NCBI GenBank assembly: GCA_963718775.1
Contig: OY970377.1
Location: 1,922,001-1,986,000 of the forward strand
From: VRUE01 sp963718775
GTDB taxonomy: Bacteria; Actinomycetota; Thermoleophilia; Solirubrobacterales; 70-9
DNA: 64,000 bases
Direction of reading: 5' to 3'
Below are positions 1 through 8,367 of the stretch, piece after piece. Under the pieces are notes generated by a model. The model had not been told where the DNA came from and did not search any database. It saw nothing but the letters and a program-made list of their open reading frames with translations. Position 1 is the first letter of the stretch. The number at the start of each line of letters is the position of its first letter. The translations under genes were made by a program, and so were the position numbers.

Positions 1-753
1 CAGTTCACCCGCAACCCGTCGAGCTGCCTTGCCTCCAAGGTGATCTCGACCCTGAACGGCTCCGGTGCTCGCTTCGGCGATCCCGGCGACGACTCCACCG
101 CCACGGCCACCAACCACTTCCAGCTGCTCAACTGCCGAACCCTGGGCTTCCGGCCAAAGCTCGGCATCCGCTTGCGCGGACCCGCCCGCCGCGGCGCCTA
201 CCCCTCCCTGCGCGCCACCTTCGCCTCGCGTGGGGACAAGGACTCCAACCTGAAGGCGATCGAGGTGACGATGCCGCACTCGGAGTTCCTGGCCCAAAAC
301 CACATTCGCACCGTCTGCACCCGTCAGCAGTTCGCTGCCGAGAGGTGCCCGAAAGGATCGGTCTACGGCAAAGCTGTCGCATACACGCCGCTCTTCGACG
401 AGCCATTGCGCGGCGACGTCTACCTGCGCTCCTCCTCGCACCGCCTGCCGGACCTCGTCGCCTCGCTGAGAAGTGGCGCTGTGCGGATCACCGTCGACGG
501 CAAGATCGCTCCGGCAAAGCACGGCATCCGTGTGCAGTTCGAAGACCTTCCCGACGCGCCGATCCGGCGTTTCGTGATGACCCTCAGAGGGGGCCGCCAC
601 GGGCTCTTGGTCAACTCGGCAAACATCTGCGCTGTCCCGCCGCTGGCGACCGTGAAAGCGCTTGGGCAGACAAACCTCGGCGCGGTCTTCACGACGACGC
701 TGCGCGGGCAGTGCGGCGGAGGCAAGGGACAGAAGGCCAGGGGCCGGAAATGA
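1..753 (+). CDS. C-terminal part of a secreted protein, product unknown (5' end outside window)
   Basis: The reading frame is open from base 1, so the GTG near base 40 is internal and the true start lies upstream. About 250 residues are visible. They are rich in beta-type sequence and short Gly/Ser loops, with scattered Cys (near LLNC, TVC, RC, NIC and GQC) that suggest disulfides and export. The tail is basic (KGQKARGRK). The next gene starts 11 bp downstream behind a strong GAGGAGG site, so the two are probably co-transcribed. I do not recognise a named family. The style matches large secreted proteins common in Thermoleophilia. Confidence 0.7.
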   Translation, partial: QFTRNPSSCLASKVISTLNGSGARFGDPGDDSTATATNHFQLLNCRTLGFRPKLGIRLRGPARRGAYPSLRATFASRGDKDSNLKAIEVTMPHSEFLAQNHIRTVCTRQQFAAERCPKGSVYGKAVAYTPLFDEPLRGDVYLRSSSHRLPDLVASLRSGAVRITVDGKIAPAKHGIRVQFEDLPDAPIRRFVMTLRGGRHGLLVNSANICAVPPLATVKALGQTNLGAVFTTTLRGQCGGGKGQKARGRK

Positions 754-764
754 GGAGGCAGGGG

Positions 765-2678
765 ATGAATCGCAAGCTCACGGTGGCGGCGCTCTGCGTG
801 GCGACCATTTCGTTCTGCATGACGGCTGCTTCCGCATATGGAGACGCCAAAGAGCCGTTGTTTCGGTACTTCGCCACCCTGGAAAATCACCCTGAGGAAG
901 GAAGCTTCAAACCTTTTCCACCGCCCCAGTCGGGCTTTGAGGGGCCGTGCGGGCTGGCGGTGGACTCGAAAGGCAACTTCTACGTCTCCGATTACTACCA
1001 CCACGCCGTCGACGTTCTCCAGCCCTCCCGTAAATACCTCACCCAGATACCAAACGTGGACCCACTCGACGGCCCTTGCGGTCTCGCCGTCGACGCCAGC
1101 GGAGCCCTCTACGTCAATGACTATCACCGCAACGTGGTGAAGTTCACGCCCACCACCTTTCCCTTGGGGCTGGGCACCGCCTACGGCCCCGGGGTGGTGG
1201 TCGACGAGGCTCATCCCACCGGCGTCGCCGTCGACCCGGCCAGCGGTCGCGTCTACATCGACGACCGCACCTACATCTCGGTCTACGAGTCCTCCGGCGC
1301 GCCGGTGCTCGACGGCGACGGGCAGCCGCTGCGCATCGGCGAGGGCACGCTCGAGGACGGCTACGGCATTGCCTTCTCCGGCTTCAAAGACACGGCCGGC
1401 TATCTCTACGTTCCCGATGCCGCCACCGACACGGTGAAGGTCTATGACCCGGCCACCGACATGATCAATCCGGTGGAAGAGATCGACGGGGCGGAAACCC
1501 CCACCGAGGGCTTCGTTTCCCTGCGCGACTCGGCGGTCGCCGTCGATCGCATAAGCGGTCAAATCTACGTCGCCGACCTGCTCCATCCCGCCGGGTACGA
1601 GCGCCCCGAAGCGGCGATCTATGCCTTCGAAGCCACGGGCGAGTACGCCGGGCGGCTCAAGTACAACGTGATCGACGCCCGTCCCCCCGGCCTTGCCGTC
1701 GACAACTCCCTGGCTATCTCCTTCGGCCGCCTCTACGTCACCACCGGCAACACCGTGGGCGCAAGCGTCTATGCCTATGCGCCGGGCTCGGCCAGCAAAT
1801 CGCCGCCGCTCTGTGCCCCCGGTGGGCCCTGCCCGGGGCAGGGCGAGGCGGGGTTCGGTCCGAGCTCGGCGCCGCCGAGCACCGCGGGATCGTCAGTCGC
1901 CGGGTCGGACCTGAGCGCCGCTGCGCCTCACCGCCAGCGCGCAAGCGCAAGCGCCAGCGCCAGCGCCGCGATTGTCCAGAGAGGCACCCTGCGGGTGACG
2001 ACCACCGGAGCGATCTCCCCACAGCGCCTGCCGCGGACCGGAGTCGCCCCGATCGCGGTGTCCGTCGCCGGCCAGATCTCGACCACCGACGAAAGCCAGC
2101 CACCGCAGCTGATGGCGCTGCGGATCGAGATCAACCGCCACGGCCATCTCGACTACACCGGCCTCCCAACCTGCCCTTATCCCAAGATCCAGACCGCCTC
2201 GAGCCAAAGGGCGATGTCTGCCTGCCGCGGAGCTCTGGTCGGCAAGGGCAGCTTTCAGGCCAACATCGTGCTTTCCGGGCAAGAGCCGTATCCGACCGAT
2301 GGGAAGCTCCTCGTCTTCAATGGCGAAAAACACGGAAAGCCCGTCCTCTACGGCCACATCTACTCCGCTCGCCCGTTCGCCACGTCCTTCGTCATCGTGT
2401 TTGCGATCAAACGCCTCAAGCGCGGCGCCTATGGCACGGCGCTCAGCGCCGATCTGCCCAAGGCGCTTGGCAATTGGGGCTATGTGACCGCGATTCAGAT
2501 GCGCCTCGCCCGCCGCTACGGCTACGAAGGCAAGTCCCACTCCTACCTCAGCTCCGGTTGTCCGGCGCCCGAGGGTTTCAGCCGGATCGCCTTCCCCCTG
2601 GCCCGCACCTCCTTTTCCTTTGCTGGGACAGGAGAGCTGACCTCGACCCTGACCCGCGAGTGCAGGGCGCGGGGATAG
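765..2678 (+). CDS. secreted NHL-repeat (six-bladed propeller type) protein with a C-terminal Cys domain
   Basis: This is a 637-residue protein. ATG 765 is chosen because GAGGAGG lies just upstream and a signal peptide follows immediately (basic start, hydrophobic core, ASA cleavage site). Residues about 60-330 hold repeated 'GPCGLAVDxxGNFYVSDY' units, each a blade of an NHL/SMP-type propeller that usually binds ligands or proteins outside the cell. A low-complexity Ala/Ser stretch (near 385-400) links to a C-terminal domain of about 200 residues with conserved Cys and a 'LDYTGLPTC' motif. A related domain is found in the gene at 44100. The ligand is unknown. Confidence 0.8.
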   Translation: MNRKLTVAALCVATISFCMTAASAYGDAKEPLFRYFATLENHPEEGSFKPFPPPQSGFEGPCGLAVDSKGNFYVSDYYHHAVDVLQPSRKYLTQIPNVDPLDGPCGLAVDASGALYVNDYHRNVVKFTPTTFPLGLGTAYGPGVVVDEAHPTGVAVDPASGRVYIDDRTYISVYESSGAPVLDGDGQPLRIGEGTLEDGYGIAFSGFKDTAGYLYVPDAATDTVKVYDPATDMINPVEEIDGAETPTEGFVSLRDSAVAVDRISGQIYVADLLHPAGYERPEAAIYAFEATGEYAGRLKYNVIDARPPGLAVDNSLAISFGRLYVTTGNTVGASVYAYAPGSASKSPPLCAPGGPCPGQGEAGFGPSSAPPSTAGSSVAGSDLSAAAPHRQRASASASASAAIVQRGTLRVTTTGAISPQRLPRTGVAPIAVSVAGQISTTDESQPPQLMALRIEINRHGHLDYTGLPTCPYPKIQTASSQRAMSACRGALVGKGSFQANIVLSGQEPYPTDGKLLVFNGEKHGKPVLYGHIYSARPFATSFVIVFAIKRLKRGAYGTALSADLPKALGNWGYVTAIQMRLARRYGYEGKSHSYLSSGCPAPEGFSRIAFPLARTSFSFAGTGELTSTLTRECRARG

Positions 2679-2696
2679 GGGGAGAGGTGCCCGTCA

Positions 2697-3932
2697 GTGG
2701 CGCAGCGGCGATCGACCAGCGTGACCCGAGACCCCCGCGCTGAGATCCACGCTCGCCTCGAGGCGCGGCGGCCGGAGATCGAGCAGGCGGTGCTGACGCG
2801 GGTTTACGCGATCTCCGAGTCCAGTCGCGAAGCCGATCCGGAGTATGCCGAGGGCTTACGCAGGGCTGTCTCCGCCGCTATCGACTACGGCCTCGCGGCA
2901 ATCGAGACGGCGGAAGAGCACATGCCCCCGGTTCCCACGCCGCTGCTGATGCAGGCGCGCATCGCCGCGCGAAACGGCGTCAGCCTCGACACGGTGTTAC
3001 GGCGTTACTTTGCCGGCTACTCGTTGCTCGGCGACTTCCTGATCGAGGAGGCGAGCGGAGAGGGCTTGGCGAAAGGCCCGACGCTGAAACGCCTTCTCCG
3101 CGTCCAGGCCACGCTTTTCGATCGCCTGCTCACCGTTGTCAGCGAGGAGCACGCCCGCGAGGTGGGCAGCCGACCGGCTTCTTCAGAGCAACGCCGCGCC
3201 GAGTGCGCGCAGCGGCTCCTCGACGGCGAGCTGTGCGACAGCTCGGAGCTTGCCTATGACCTCGATGCCTTCCACCTCGGCCTGATCGCTCGCGGGCCGG
3301 AGGCCGCGCAGGCGATCCGGGCTCTGACCGGATCTCTTGACCACCGTCTGCTGCTGGTTCGCCGCGACCCGGAGGTCGTCTGGGCCTGGCTGGGTCGCCG
3401 CGAGCCGCTCGACCCGGGCGAGCTGCTGGCCGGGGTCGCCTCCGGCTGGCCCGCGCAGATCTCCCTGGCTATCGGCGAGCCGGGTGAGGGCCTCGCCGGG
3501 TGGCGCCTGACGCATCGTCAGGCCAAGGCGGCCCTGACGATCGCCGAGCGTGGATCGCAGCGAGCGATTCGCTATGCGGACGTCGCGCTGCTTTCCTCGA
3601 TCGTCCAAGACGACGTGCTTACGGCGTCGCTGCGAGCGATCTTCCTCGAGCCCTTGGAGCGGGGGCGCGACGGTGGCGAGGTGGCGCGCGAGACGTTGAG
3701 CGCCTACTTCGCGGCCGAACGCAATATTTCCTCCGCGGCCTCCGCGCTCGGGATCAGCCGGCAGGCCGTCGCGAAGCGCATCCGTTCGGTTGAGGAGGAG
3801 CTCAATCGCACTGTCGGCTCATGCGGAATCGAGCTCGAGGCCGCGCTTCGCCTCGAGGACCCCAACCCCGGGTGGCGGTTCGCAACTCCAACGGGCATCG
3901 CCGCACCACATCGACACCACAGCGGCGATTAG
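2697..3932 (+). CDS. PucR/CdaR-type helix-turn-helix transcriptional regulator
   Basis: This 411-residue cytoplasmic protein starts at GTG 2697 with a GGGAGAGG site about 10 bp upstream. The N-terminal half is helical (an RsbRD/PucR-like sensor region). The C-terminal part (about 335-375) carries the family signature: a turn-helix of the type 'AAERNISSAASALGISRQAV', matching the PucR C-terminal HTH that follows a short 'LxAYF' lead-in. The extreme C-terminus (WRFATPTGIAAPHRHHSGD) is unrelated tail. It lies 18 bp after the NHL protein gene, so it could control that cell-surface operon. The target is not shown by the sequence. Confidence 0.8.
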   Translation: MAQRRSTSVTRDPRAEIHARLEARRPEIEQAVLTRVYAISESSREADPEYAEGLRRAVSAAIDYGLAAIETAEEHMPPVPTPLLMQARIAARNGVSLDTVLRRYFAGYSLLGDFLIEEASGEGLAKGPTLKRLLRVQATLFDRLLTVVSEEHAREVGSRPASSEQRRAECAQRLLDGELCDSSELAYDLDAFHLGLIARGPEAAQAIRALTGSLDHRLLLVRRDPEVVWAWLGRREPLDPGELLAGVASGWPAQISLAIGEPGEGLAGWRLTHRQAKAALTIAERGSQRAIRYADVALLSSIVQDDVLTASLRAIFLEPLERGRDGGEVARETLSAYFAAERNISSAASALGISRQAVAKRIRSVEEELNRTVGSCGIELEAALRLEDPNPGWRFATPTGIAAPHRHHSGD

Positions 3933-4027
3933 CAGCGGCGACGATATCCCGCGACGGGTGCAAGTTGCGCTCGCCGCGAACAGAAACAGAGTCTCGGCCC
4001 TTGCCGGGGCGCCAAACGGGAGGCAGA

Positions 4028-5578
4028 GTGATTACCCAGTCGATTCGACAAGTAGGAAACAGCGCGCCGTTGCGCCTGAAATGGACCCTTGCCCTGCTCA
4101 GCATGCTCGTCGCCCTCTTCGGGCTTGCCGGCACGGCCGTCGCAGGCACGGGCTTTGTAGCGACCAGCTATCCGGCTACCGTAAAAGGCTTGTCCCCATC
4201 GGCAACAGAAGAACTGTCGATCCCTAGCTATGGCCTCTACAAATGCGCGGAATCTCAACTCAACGGGGCTCTGGGCGCGCCATCCAAAACCCTTTCCGCA
4301 GCACCCACATGGGGATCCTGTACGGGCCCGCTCAAAAGCATCACTACCTTTGCAGCGAATGGATGTGAATTCCAGTTCATTCCCAGTCCGGGCTCATATG
4401 GCTCCTTTGAAGGGGAAGCGGCAATCGGGCCCGCCGGGTGTGGTCCGATAACCATCAAAGGGCCAGCAGGCTTTTGTAAAATATCGATCCCATCTCAGGG
4501 TGGTCTCGAGGCTACGTACTCCAACTCCGGCAGCGGTTCCGGTGCTCGAGTGCTGGCGCATGTGGAAGCAAGCAACCTTGAATACACGATGGAAGCACCT
4601 TGCGCCAAAAAAACCCTCACCGACGGAAGCTATTCCAGCGCGAACTGGGAACTCGCCGGATACAACGGTGGCGGGAGCTCAAATCCAATCCAGATCTATG
4701 AACCCTTCCAAGTAGCACCGACTACAAAGACGGGAGCACCCTCCGGCGTAAGCGCGACGGAAGGTACCGTGCGCGGAAGCATTAATCCCAACGCTCTTGA
4801 AACCACCTATCAGTTCGAATATGGCCCAACGACGTCTTACGGCTCCAAAGCGCCGGCATCGCCCAAATCGCTTGGCCCGGAAAGTGTCGGCGTTCCGGTC
4901 AGCCAGGCACTGAGCGGTCTGAGCTCGAGCTCGGTCTACCATTACCGGTTGGCGGCGACGAACTCACAAGGCACCACTTACGGTAGAGACCGGACCTTCG
5001 CAACCATCCCTTCGAGCGCGAAAGCAGCCGAAATCAATTGGCCAAGTGGAACTACAGTGTTGACGGGAGCTGGAACCGCGGCCAAGCAAACGTTGACTAC
5101 CAACTCCGGGTCCGTAGAATGTGAGGAAGTCACTGGAAGTGTCTTTGACATTGCCGACACGAGTGCGAGCGGAATCGTCCTAGAAGCTATCGCCTATCAC
5201 AACAAAGGCAAAGCTACTTGCAGCGGTCCATTCGGTACGGAGCCAGAAATTGGAATGAATCTCTGTCCATATGAATTCCATGTCGGCGAAGCTATCGCTA
5301 CGAATGAAGCGAAAGGGTCTGTCACTATAGGAAGCTGTGCAGTCGAAAATGCGATTGTAATGAGTGCGCCTTTGTGCACTATTCGCGTCCCACACCTTCA
5401 AACCGTCGGCCCCGTCTACTACAGGACCTCCGGTGAAAAAGTCGAAGTGGAACTGGCGATGGGTGGCATCACCACCGAATCGAGTGGCCTCTTCTGCAAC
5501 AAAGGCACGTACACAAAAGCCACGTATACAGGCAAGATCCTGCTGGCAGGAAACAAAGGAAGTATCTCGATCAAATAA
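4028..5578 (+). CDS. secreted protein: two Cys-rich domains flanking an FnIII-like module
   Basis: The start is taken as GTG 4028 because GGGAGG lies 5 bp upstream; the open frame continues further up without a good site. The product is 516 residues. Residues about 14-38 form a signal peptide ending AVA-GTG. Residues about 40-215 and 335-516 look like two divergent copies of one Cys-rich domain (shared spacing of C..F.., GxxIGxC and CxIxxP). They flank an FnIII-like module at about 230-325 ('INPNALETTYQFEYGPTTSY'). The same module recurs in the protease at 39150-43853. The gene is visibly richer in A/T than its neighbours. Function unknown, probably cell-surface. Confidence 0.75.
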   Translation: MITQSIRQVGNSAPLRLKWTLALLSMLVALFGLAGTAVAGTGFVATSYPATVKGLSPSATEELSIPSYGLYKCAESQLNGALGAPSKTLSAAPTWGSCTGPLKSITTFAANGCEFQFIPSPGSYGSFEGEAAIGPAGCGPITIKGPAGFCKISIPSQGGLEATYSNSGSGSGARVLAHVEASNLEYTMEAPCAKKTLTDGSYSSANWELAGYNGGGSSNPIQIYEPFQVAPTTKTGAPSGVSATEGTVRGSINPNALETTYQFEYGPTTSYGSKAPASPKSLGPESVGVPVSQALSGLSSSSVYHYRLAATNSQGTTYGRDRTFATIPSSAKAAEINWPSGTTVLTGAGTAAKQTLTTNSGSVECEEVTGSVFDIADTSASGIVLEAIAYHNKGKATCSGPFGTEPEIGMNLCPYEFHVGEAIATNEAKGSVTIGSCAVENAIVMSAPLCTIRVPHLQTVGPVYYRTSGEKVEVELAMGGITTESSGLFCNKGTYTKATYTGKILLAGNKGSISIK

Positions 5579-5620
5579 CGCAGTGCATCGCGACGCCGGG
5601 TAGGCCAGATCCCGGTAGCT

Positions 5621-5657
5621 CGTCTGGGTGGCGCGAGTCGATCGCGCCACCCAGACG
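5621..5657. terminator. perfect 16-bp inverted repeat, probable terminator
   Basis: CGTCTGGGTGGCGCGA (5621-5636) and its exact complement (5642-5657) are separated by GTCGA. The hairpin begins 43 bp after the stop of the secreted-protein gene at 5578 and has no clear T-tract, so it would be an actinobacterial 'no-U' type terminator or a processing stem. Confidence 0.6.
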
Positions 5658-5860
5658 CTTGTCGCCTTGCTGAAGGACGAGCTGGCACCCCCGCGTCGAT
5701 GGCGAAAGGCCGGACGCGCGGCGATCGACAAGGTTCGCGCCGAACTGGACCTCGTCGGCCCGGATTGGCGCCGCGTCGACGATGCCGCCGCAATCAAGGC
5801 TTCCAGATCGCGCTCGACGACCCGGGATATGTGATTACCGTGTTCGGGGAGGTGGATTGA
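5628..5860 (+). pseudogene. remnant of a small toxin-like gene, possibly DUF4258 type
   Basis: Two short open stretches in different frames read like one broken protein. The first (to about 5797) ends 'WRRVDDAAAIK'. The second (5798-5860) reads 'GFQIALDDPGYVITVFGEVD' and stops in TGATG, overlapping the next start by one base. The C-terminal 'YVITVF' strand is what DUF4258/BrnT-like toxins end with, and the coupling to a DUF2283-like partner supports a toxin-antitoxin origin. A GTG at 5628 would sit inside the hairpin, so no believable start remains. The family call is tentative. Confidence 0.35.
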
Positions 5861-6148
5861 TGCGAGCCGACTACGACAGCAGCGCCGAAACGATCCAGAT
5901 CGTGCTGGAGCCAACCAGTCGCCTTGACCATGACGACTCCGACGTCGACGGGATCGTCGTCGGACCTATTCGATGGCAGGGCAGTGCTCGTCGATCTGAT
6001 TGGGATTGGATCCGGAATCGACAAGCGCTTGCGGGTGGCGGCCGATCGCCACGATCTCGACGCCGAGGCGTTGATCGCCGCGGCAAACGCTGCTCTGGCA
6101 GCGCCCAATCGGACGGTTACGTTGGACGTGTCCGTCGCGTCGCTTTAA
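5860..6148 (+). pseudogene. frameshifted DUF2283-like small protein (antitoxin-like)
   Basis: The frame from ATG 5860 reads 'MRADYDSSAETIQIVLEP', a typical DUF2283 opening (M-x-x-Y-D, then a strand), and continues to 'DGIVVGP'. Its continuation, 'FDGRAVLVDLIGIGSGIDK' through 'TVTLDVSVASL', lies in another frame ending at TAA 6146. A single-base shift near 5960-5970 joins them into one protein of about 95 residues. DUF2283 proteins are found as partners of DUF4258 toxins. The gene is broken in this sequence unless the shift is an assembly error. Confidence 0.5.
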
Positions 6149-6151
6149 GGC

Positions 6152-6913
6152 TCAGCGAACCGCTGCCGCCAGCTCCTCGCTCGCCGCCTCGTGGCCCTCA
6201 TAGGGCAGCACGGCGAAGTACATCAGCGAGGGGAGGAGGGACGGGAGGTCGTCGGTCTCGCCGCGGTTGAGGCGGGAGTAGAGCAGGGCCTCGATGCCGC
6301 CGACTATGCCGGCGGCGGCGATCGCCGAGGGTGGCGGGTCGCTGGATTCGTCGCGTACCTGGGTGTCGATGCAGCCTGCGTAGTGGTCGAGGAACTCGTC
6401 GCGGCGCTCCAGGGCGGTGGGGCAGGCGGCGCGGCCGTCGACGATCAGCGACATCGCGGCGTCGGGCTCCTCGACGACGAACCGAATCAGCTCGTCCAGG
6501 CCGAGGCGCAGGCGATCGCGCCAGCTCGAGCCGTCCTCGCCGCCGGCGGCAGCGCTGTCGAGCCGCTCGCGCAGACGCTTGGCGGCGCTGTCGAAGGCGG
6601 CGAGGAAGCACTCTTCCTTGTTCTCGAAGTGCTCGTAGAAGGTGGGGCGGGAGACGCCGGCGCGCTCGAGCACGTCCTGGACGCTGACCTCGCGGTAAGT
6701 GAGCTCGGCCGTGGCCCGCAGCATTGCCGCCAGCAGGCGCTCGCGCTGGACGGCGCTGACCAGGTCGGCGGGCAGCGAGCGGATGCCTGAGGGAAACTGC
6801 CCTTCGCCGCCTGACAGGAGCTCGGCGGCAGCGCTAACGTCGGCCGCCGACCAGCTGTCTCCGAGCGCGGCTAGGAGCATGTCCTGACTGAGTTCCACCC
6901 TGTTCGGCGACAT
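6152..6913 (-). CDS. TetR-family regulator with an N-terminal extension
   Basis: This is a 253-residue protein starting at ATG 6913. An unusual N-terminal section of about 65 residues precedes the TetR DNA-binding domain (about 66-112; recognition helix 'VLERAGVSRPTFYEHFENKE'). The remainder is an all-helical ligand and dimerisation domain. It is divergent from the TetR gene at 7021. The perfect repeat AGAAAC-N6-GTTTCT at 6916-6933 lies directly against the start codon and is a candidate autoregulatory operator. The ligand is unknown. Confidence 0.85.
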   Translation of the reverse strand: MSPNRVELSQDMLLAALGDSWSAADVSAAAELLSGGEGQFPSGIRSLPADLVSAVQRERLLAAMLRATAELTYREVSVQDVLERAGVSRPTFYEHFENKEECFLAAFDSAAKRLRERLDSAAAGGEDGSSWRDRLRLGLDELIRFVVEEPDAAMSLIVDGRAACPTALERRDEFLDHYAGCIDTQVRDESSDPPPSAIAAAGIVGGIEALLYSRLNRGETDDLPSLLPSLMYFAVLPYEGHEAASEELAAAVR

Positions 6914-6915
6914 CG

Positions 6916-6933
6916 AGAAACCTCACCGTTTCT
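6916..6933. promoter_or_regulatory. candidate TetR operator (AGAAAC-N6-GTTTCT)
   Basis: A perfect 6-bp inverted repeat with a 6-bp spacer lies 3 bp upstream of the minus-strand TetR start. A second short palindrome, ACTCACTGAGT, sits just beyond at about 6941-6951. The position between two divergent TetR genes fits operator DNA. Confidence 0.35.
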
Positions 6934-7020
6934 GTTAAAAACTCACTGAGTCTCGGCACGGTACCATCAAAGTTGTCGACGCGCAAGGAATTTTGGCCTT
7001 CCCCGGGTATCCTTACCCCG

Positions 7021-7680
7021 ATGCCGCCGCGCGCACAGGCGAGAGCCAAGGCCAAGACCACCGCTCCGCCGCTCCGACCGGAACTGTCACGGGAGTTCGT
7101 CGCCATCCACAAGCGCCGACGCATCATGGACGCGATCGCCGAGCTGACTGCCGAACAGGGCTACGACGCGACCAAGATCGGCGACATAGTCGGCCGCGCC
7201 GGCGTCGCCCGCAAAACGCTCTACGACAACTTCGAAGGCAAGGAGGAAGTCTTCCTTGCCGCCTTCGACGCCGCCGTCGACGAGGCGATGCGACGGATCG
7301 AGGAGGACTGCGCCAAAGTCGAGGGGGGCTGGGAGGAGCGTGTGCAGGCCGGTCTCGCCTCTTTCCTGCGCTACGTCGCCGAGGAGCCGGCGCTGGCCCG
7401 CATGTGCATGATCGAGGCCCTCTCGGCCACCCCGGCCGCCACCGAACGCTACGAGGACGCCCTGCAGCGCTTCGTCGACCTGACCAAGGAGAACGTGCCC
7501 CACGACGACCAGCTTCCCGAGACGATCGAAGAGACGCTGGTCGGCGGCGTCGCCTGGATCGTCTATCAGCAGATCCGCCGCAACGAAACCGAGAAGGCCG
7601 AGGATCTGCTGCCTGAGCTCTCCGAATTCATGCTGGCGCCATTCCAGGGCGCGGCCAAGGCCGCGTCTAAGCGCGCATAG
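7021..7680 (+). CDS. TetR-family regulator
   Basis: This is a 219-residue protein. ATG 7021 is preferred over a TTG 48 bp upstream because the domain begins shortly after it, and TATCCTTACCCCG just ahead looks like a -10 box of a leaderless or near-leaderless transcript. The DNA-binding domain is at about 30-75, with recognition region 'IVGRAGVARKTLYDNFEGKE'. The C-terminal domain is helical. It is the middle of three TetR genes in a row, and the C-terminal third resembles that of the next one (both end in 'ETEKxxxxLPE' then 'APFQGA' or 'VPYLGAAEA'), suggesting local duplication. Confidence 0.85.
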   Translation: MPPRAQARAKAKTTAPPLRPELSREFVAIHKRRRIMDAIAELTAEQGYDATKIGDIVGRAGVARKTLYDNFEGKEEVFLAAFDAAVDEAMRRIEEDCAKVEGGWEERVQAGLASFLRYVAEEPALARMCMIEALSATPAATERYEDALQRFVDLTKENVPHDDQLPETIEETLVGGVAWIVYQQIRRNETEKAEDLLPELSEFMLAPFQGAAKAASKRA

Positions 7681-7728
7681 AGGTCCGCCCGACCCTTAGC
7701 GCCGCACGCTGGCAGACTCCACCGTTTG

Positions 7729-8367
7729 GTGGAACGACTGCCCCGCGGCCGCCACGGCCTTTCCCGCGAGTTCGTCGCGCAGAACCAGCGCGATCGGCTG
7801 CTCGCCGCGCTCGCCGAGTGCCTGCACGAGCGCGGCTACGACGGCACCACGGTCTCGATGGTCGGCAAGCGCGCCGGCGTCTCCAAGAGCGACTTCTACA
7901 AGCAATTCGAGAGCAAGGACGCCTGCTTCCTCGCCGCCTACGACGACTCGGTCGAGCGGATCCGCGGGCGAATGCTGGCGGCCTGTGGAGAGAGCGATGA
8001 CTGGGCGGGCGGGGTGTTCGCCGCGCTTGCCGCGCTACTCGACCTTCTCGCCTCCGAACCGGCCCAGGCGCAGCTCGTGCTGGTCGAGGGCCTGCGGGCC
8101 GGCAGAGGCGTCTACGACCGCTACCAGGAGGCGCTGCAGGGCTTTGTGCCCCTCCTGCGCGACGGCGCGCCGACGCCCAACGGCAGCGAGCCGCCGCCGC
8201 CGGCAACCGACGAGGCCATCGTCGGCGGCATCGCCTCGCTGCTCGCCCGCCGCGTGCTCGCTGGCGAGACCGAGAAGCTGGGCGAGTTCCTGCCGGAGAT
8301 TGCGGAGTTTGCGCTCGTCCCCTATCTGGGCGCGGCCGAGGCACGGCGCATAATCTCGGAGCGATGA
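7729..8367 (+). CDS. TetR-family regulator upstream of dcd
   Basis: This protein of about 212 residues starts at GTG 7729 (a TTG directly before it, 7726, is equally possible). The HTH lies at about 15-60 ('VGKRAGVSKSDFYKQFESKD'), followed by a helical effector domain. Its stop overlaps the start of the dCTP deaminase gene by 4 bp (ATGA), so the two are translationally coupled. That suggests, but does not prove, a role in nucleotide-stress control. It shares its C-terminal pattern with the regulator at 7021. Confidence 0.82.
   Translation: MERLPRGRHGLSREFVAQNQRDRLLAALAECLHERGYDGTTVSMVGKRAGVSKSDFYKQFESKDACFLAAYDDSVERIRGRMLAACGESDDWAGGVFAALAALLDLLASEPAQAQLVLVEGLRAGRGVYDRYQEALQGFVPLLRDGAPTPNGSEPPPPATDEAIVGGIASLLARRVLAGETEKLGEFLPEIAEFALVPYLGAAEARRIISER

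Noticed and set aside
420..1586. Long minus-strand frame opposite the NHL protein
   Set aside because: Its composition mirrors the plus-strand gene, with no start site or motif. It is a shadow frame, as are the other long opposite-strand frames of this GC-rich window.
5628..5834. Intact 68-residue gene from GTG 5628
   Set aside because: The start lies inside a perfect hairpin, and the protein-like sequence continues in another frame. It is called a remnant.
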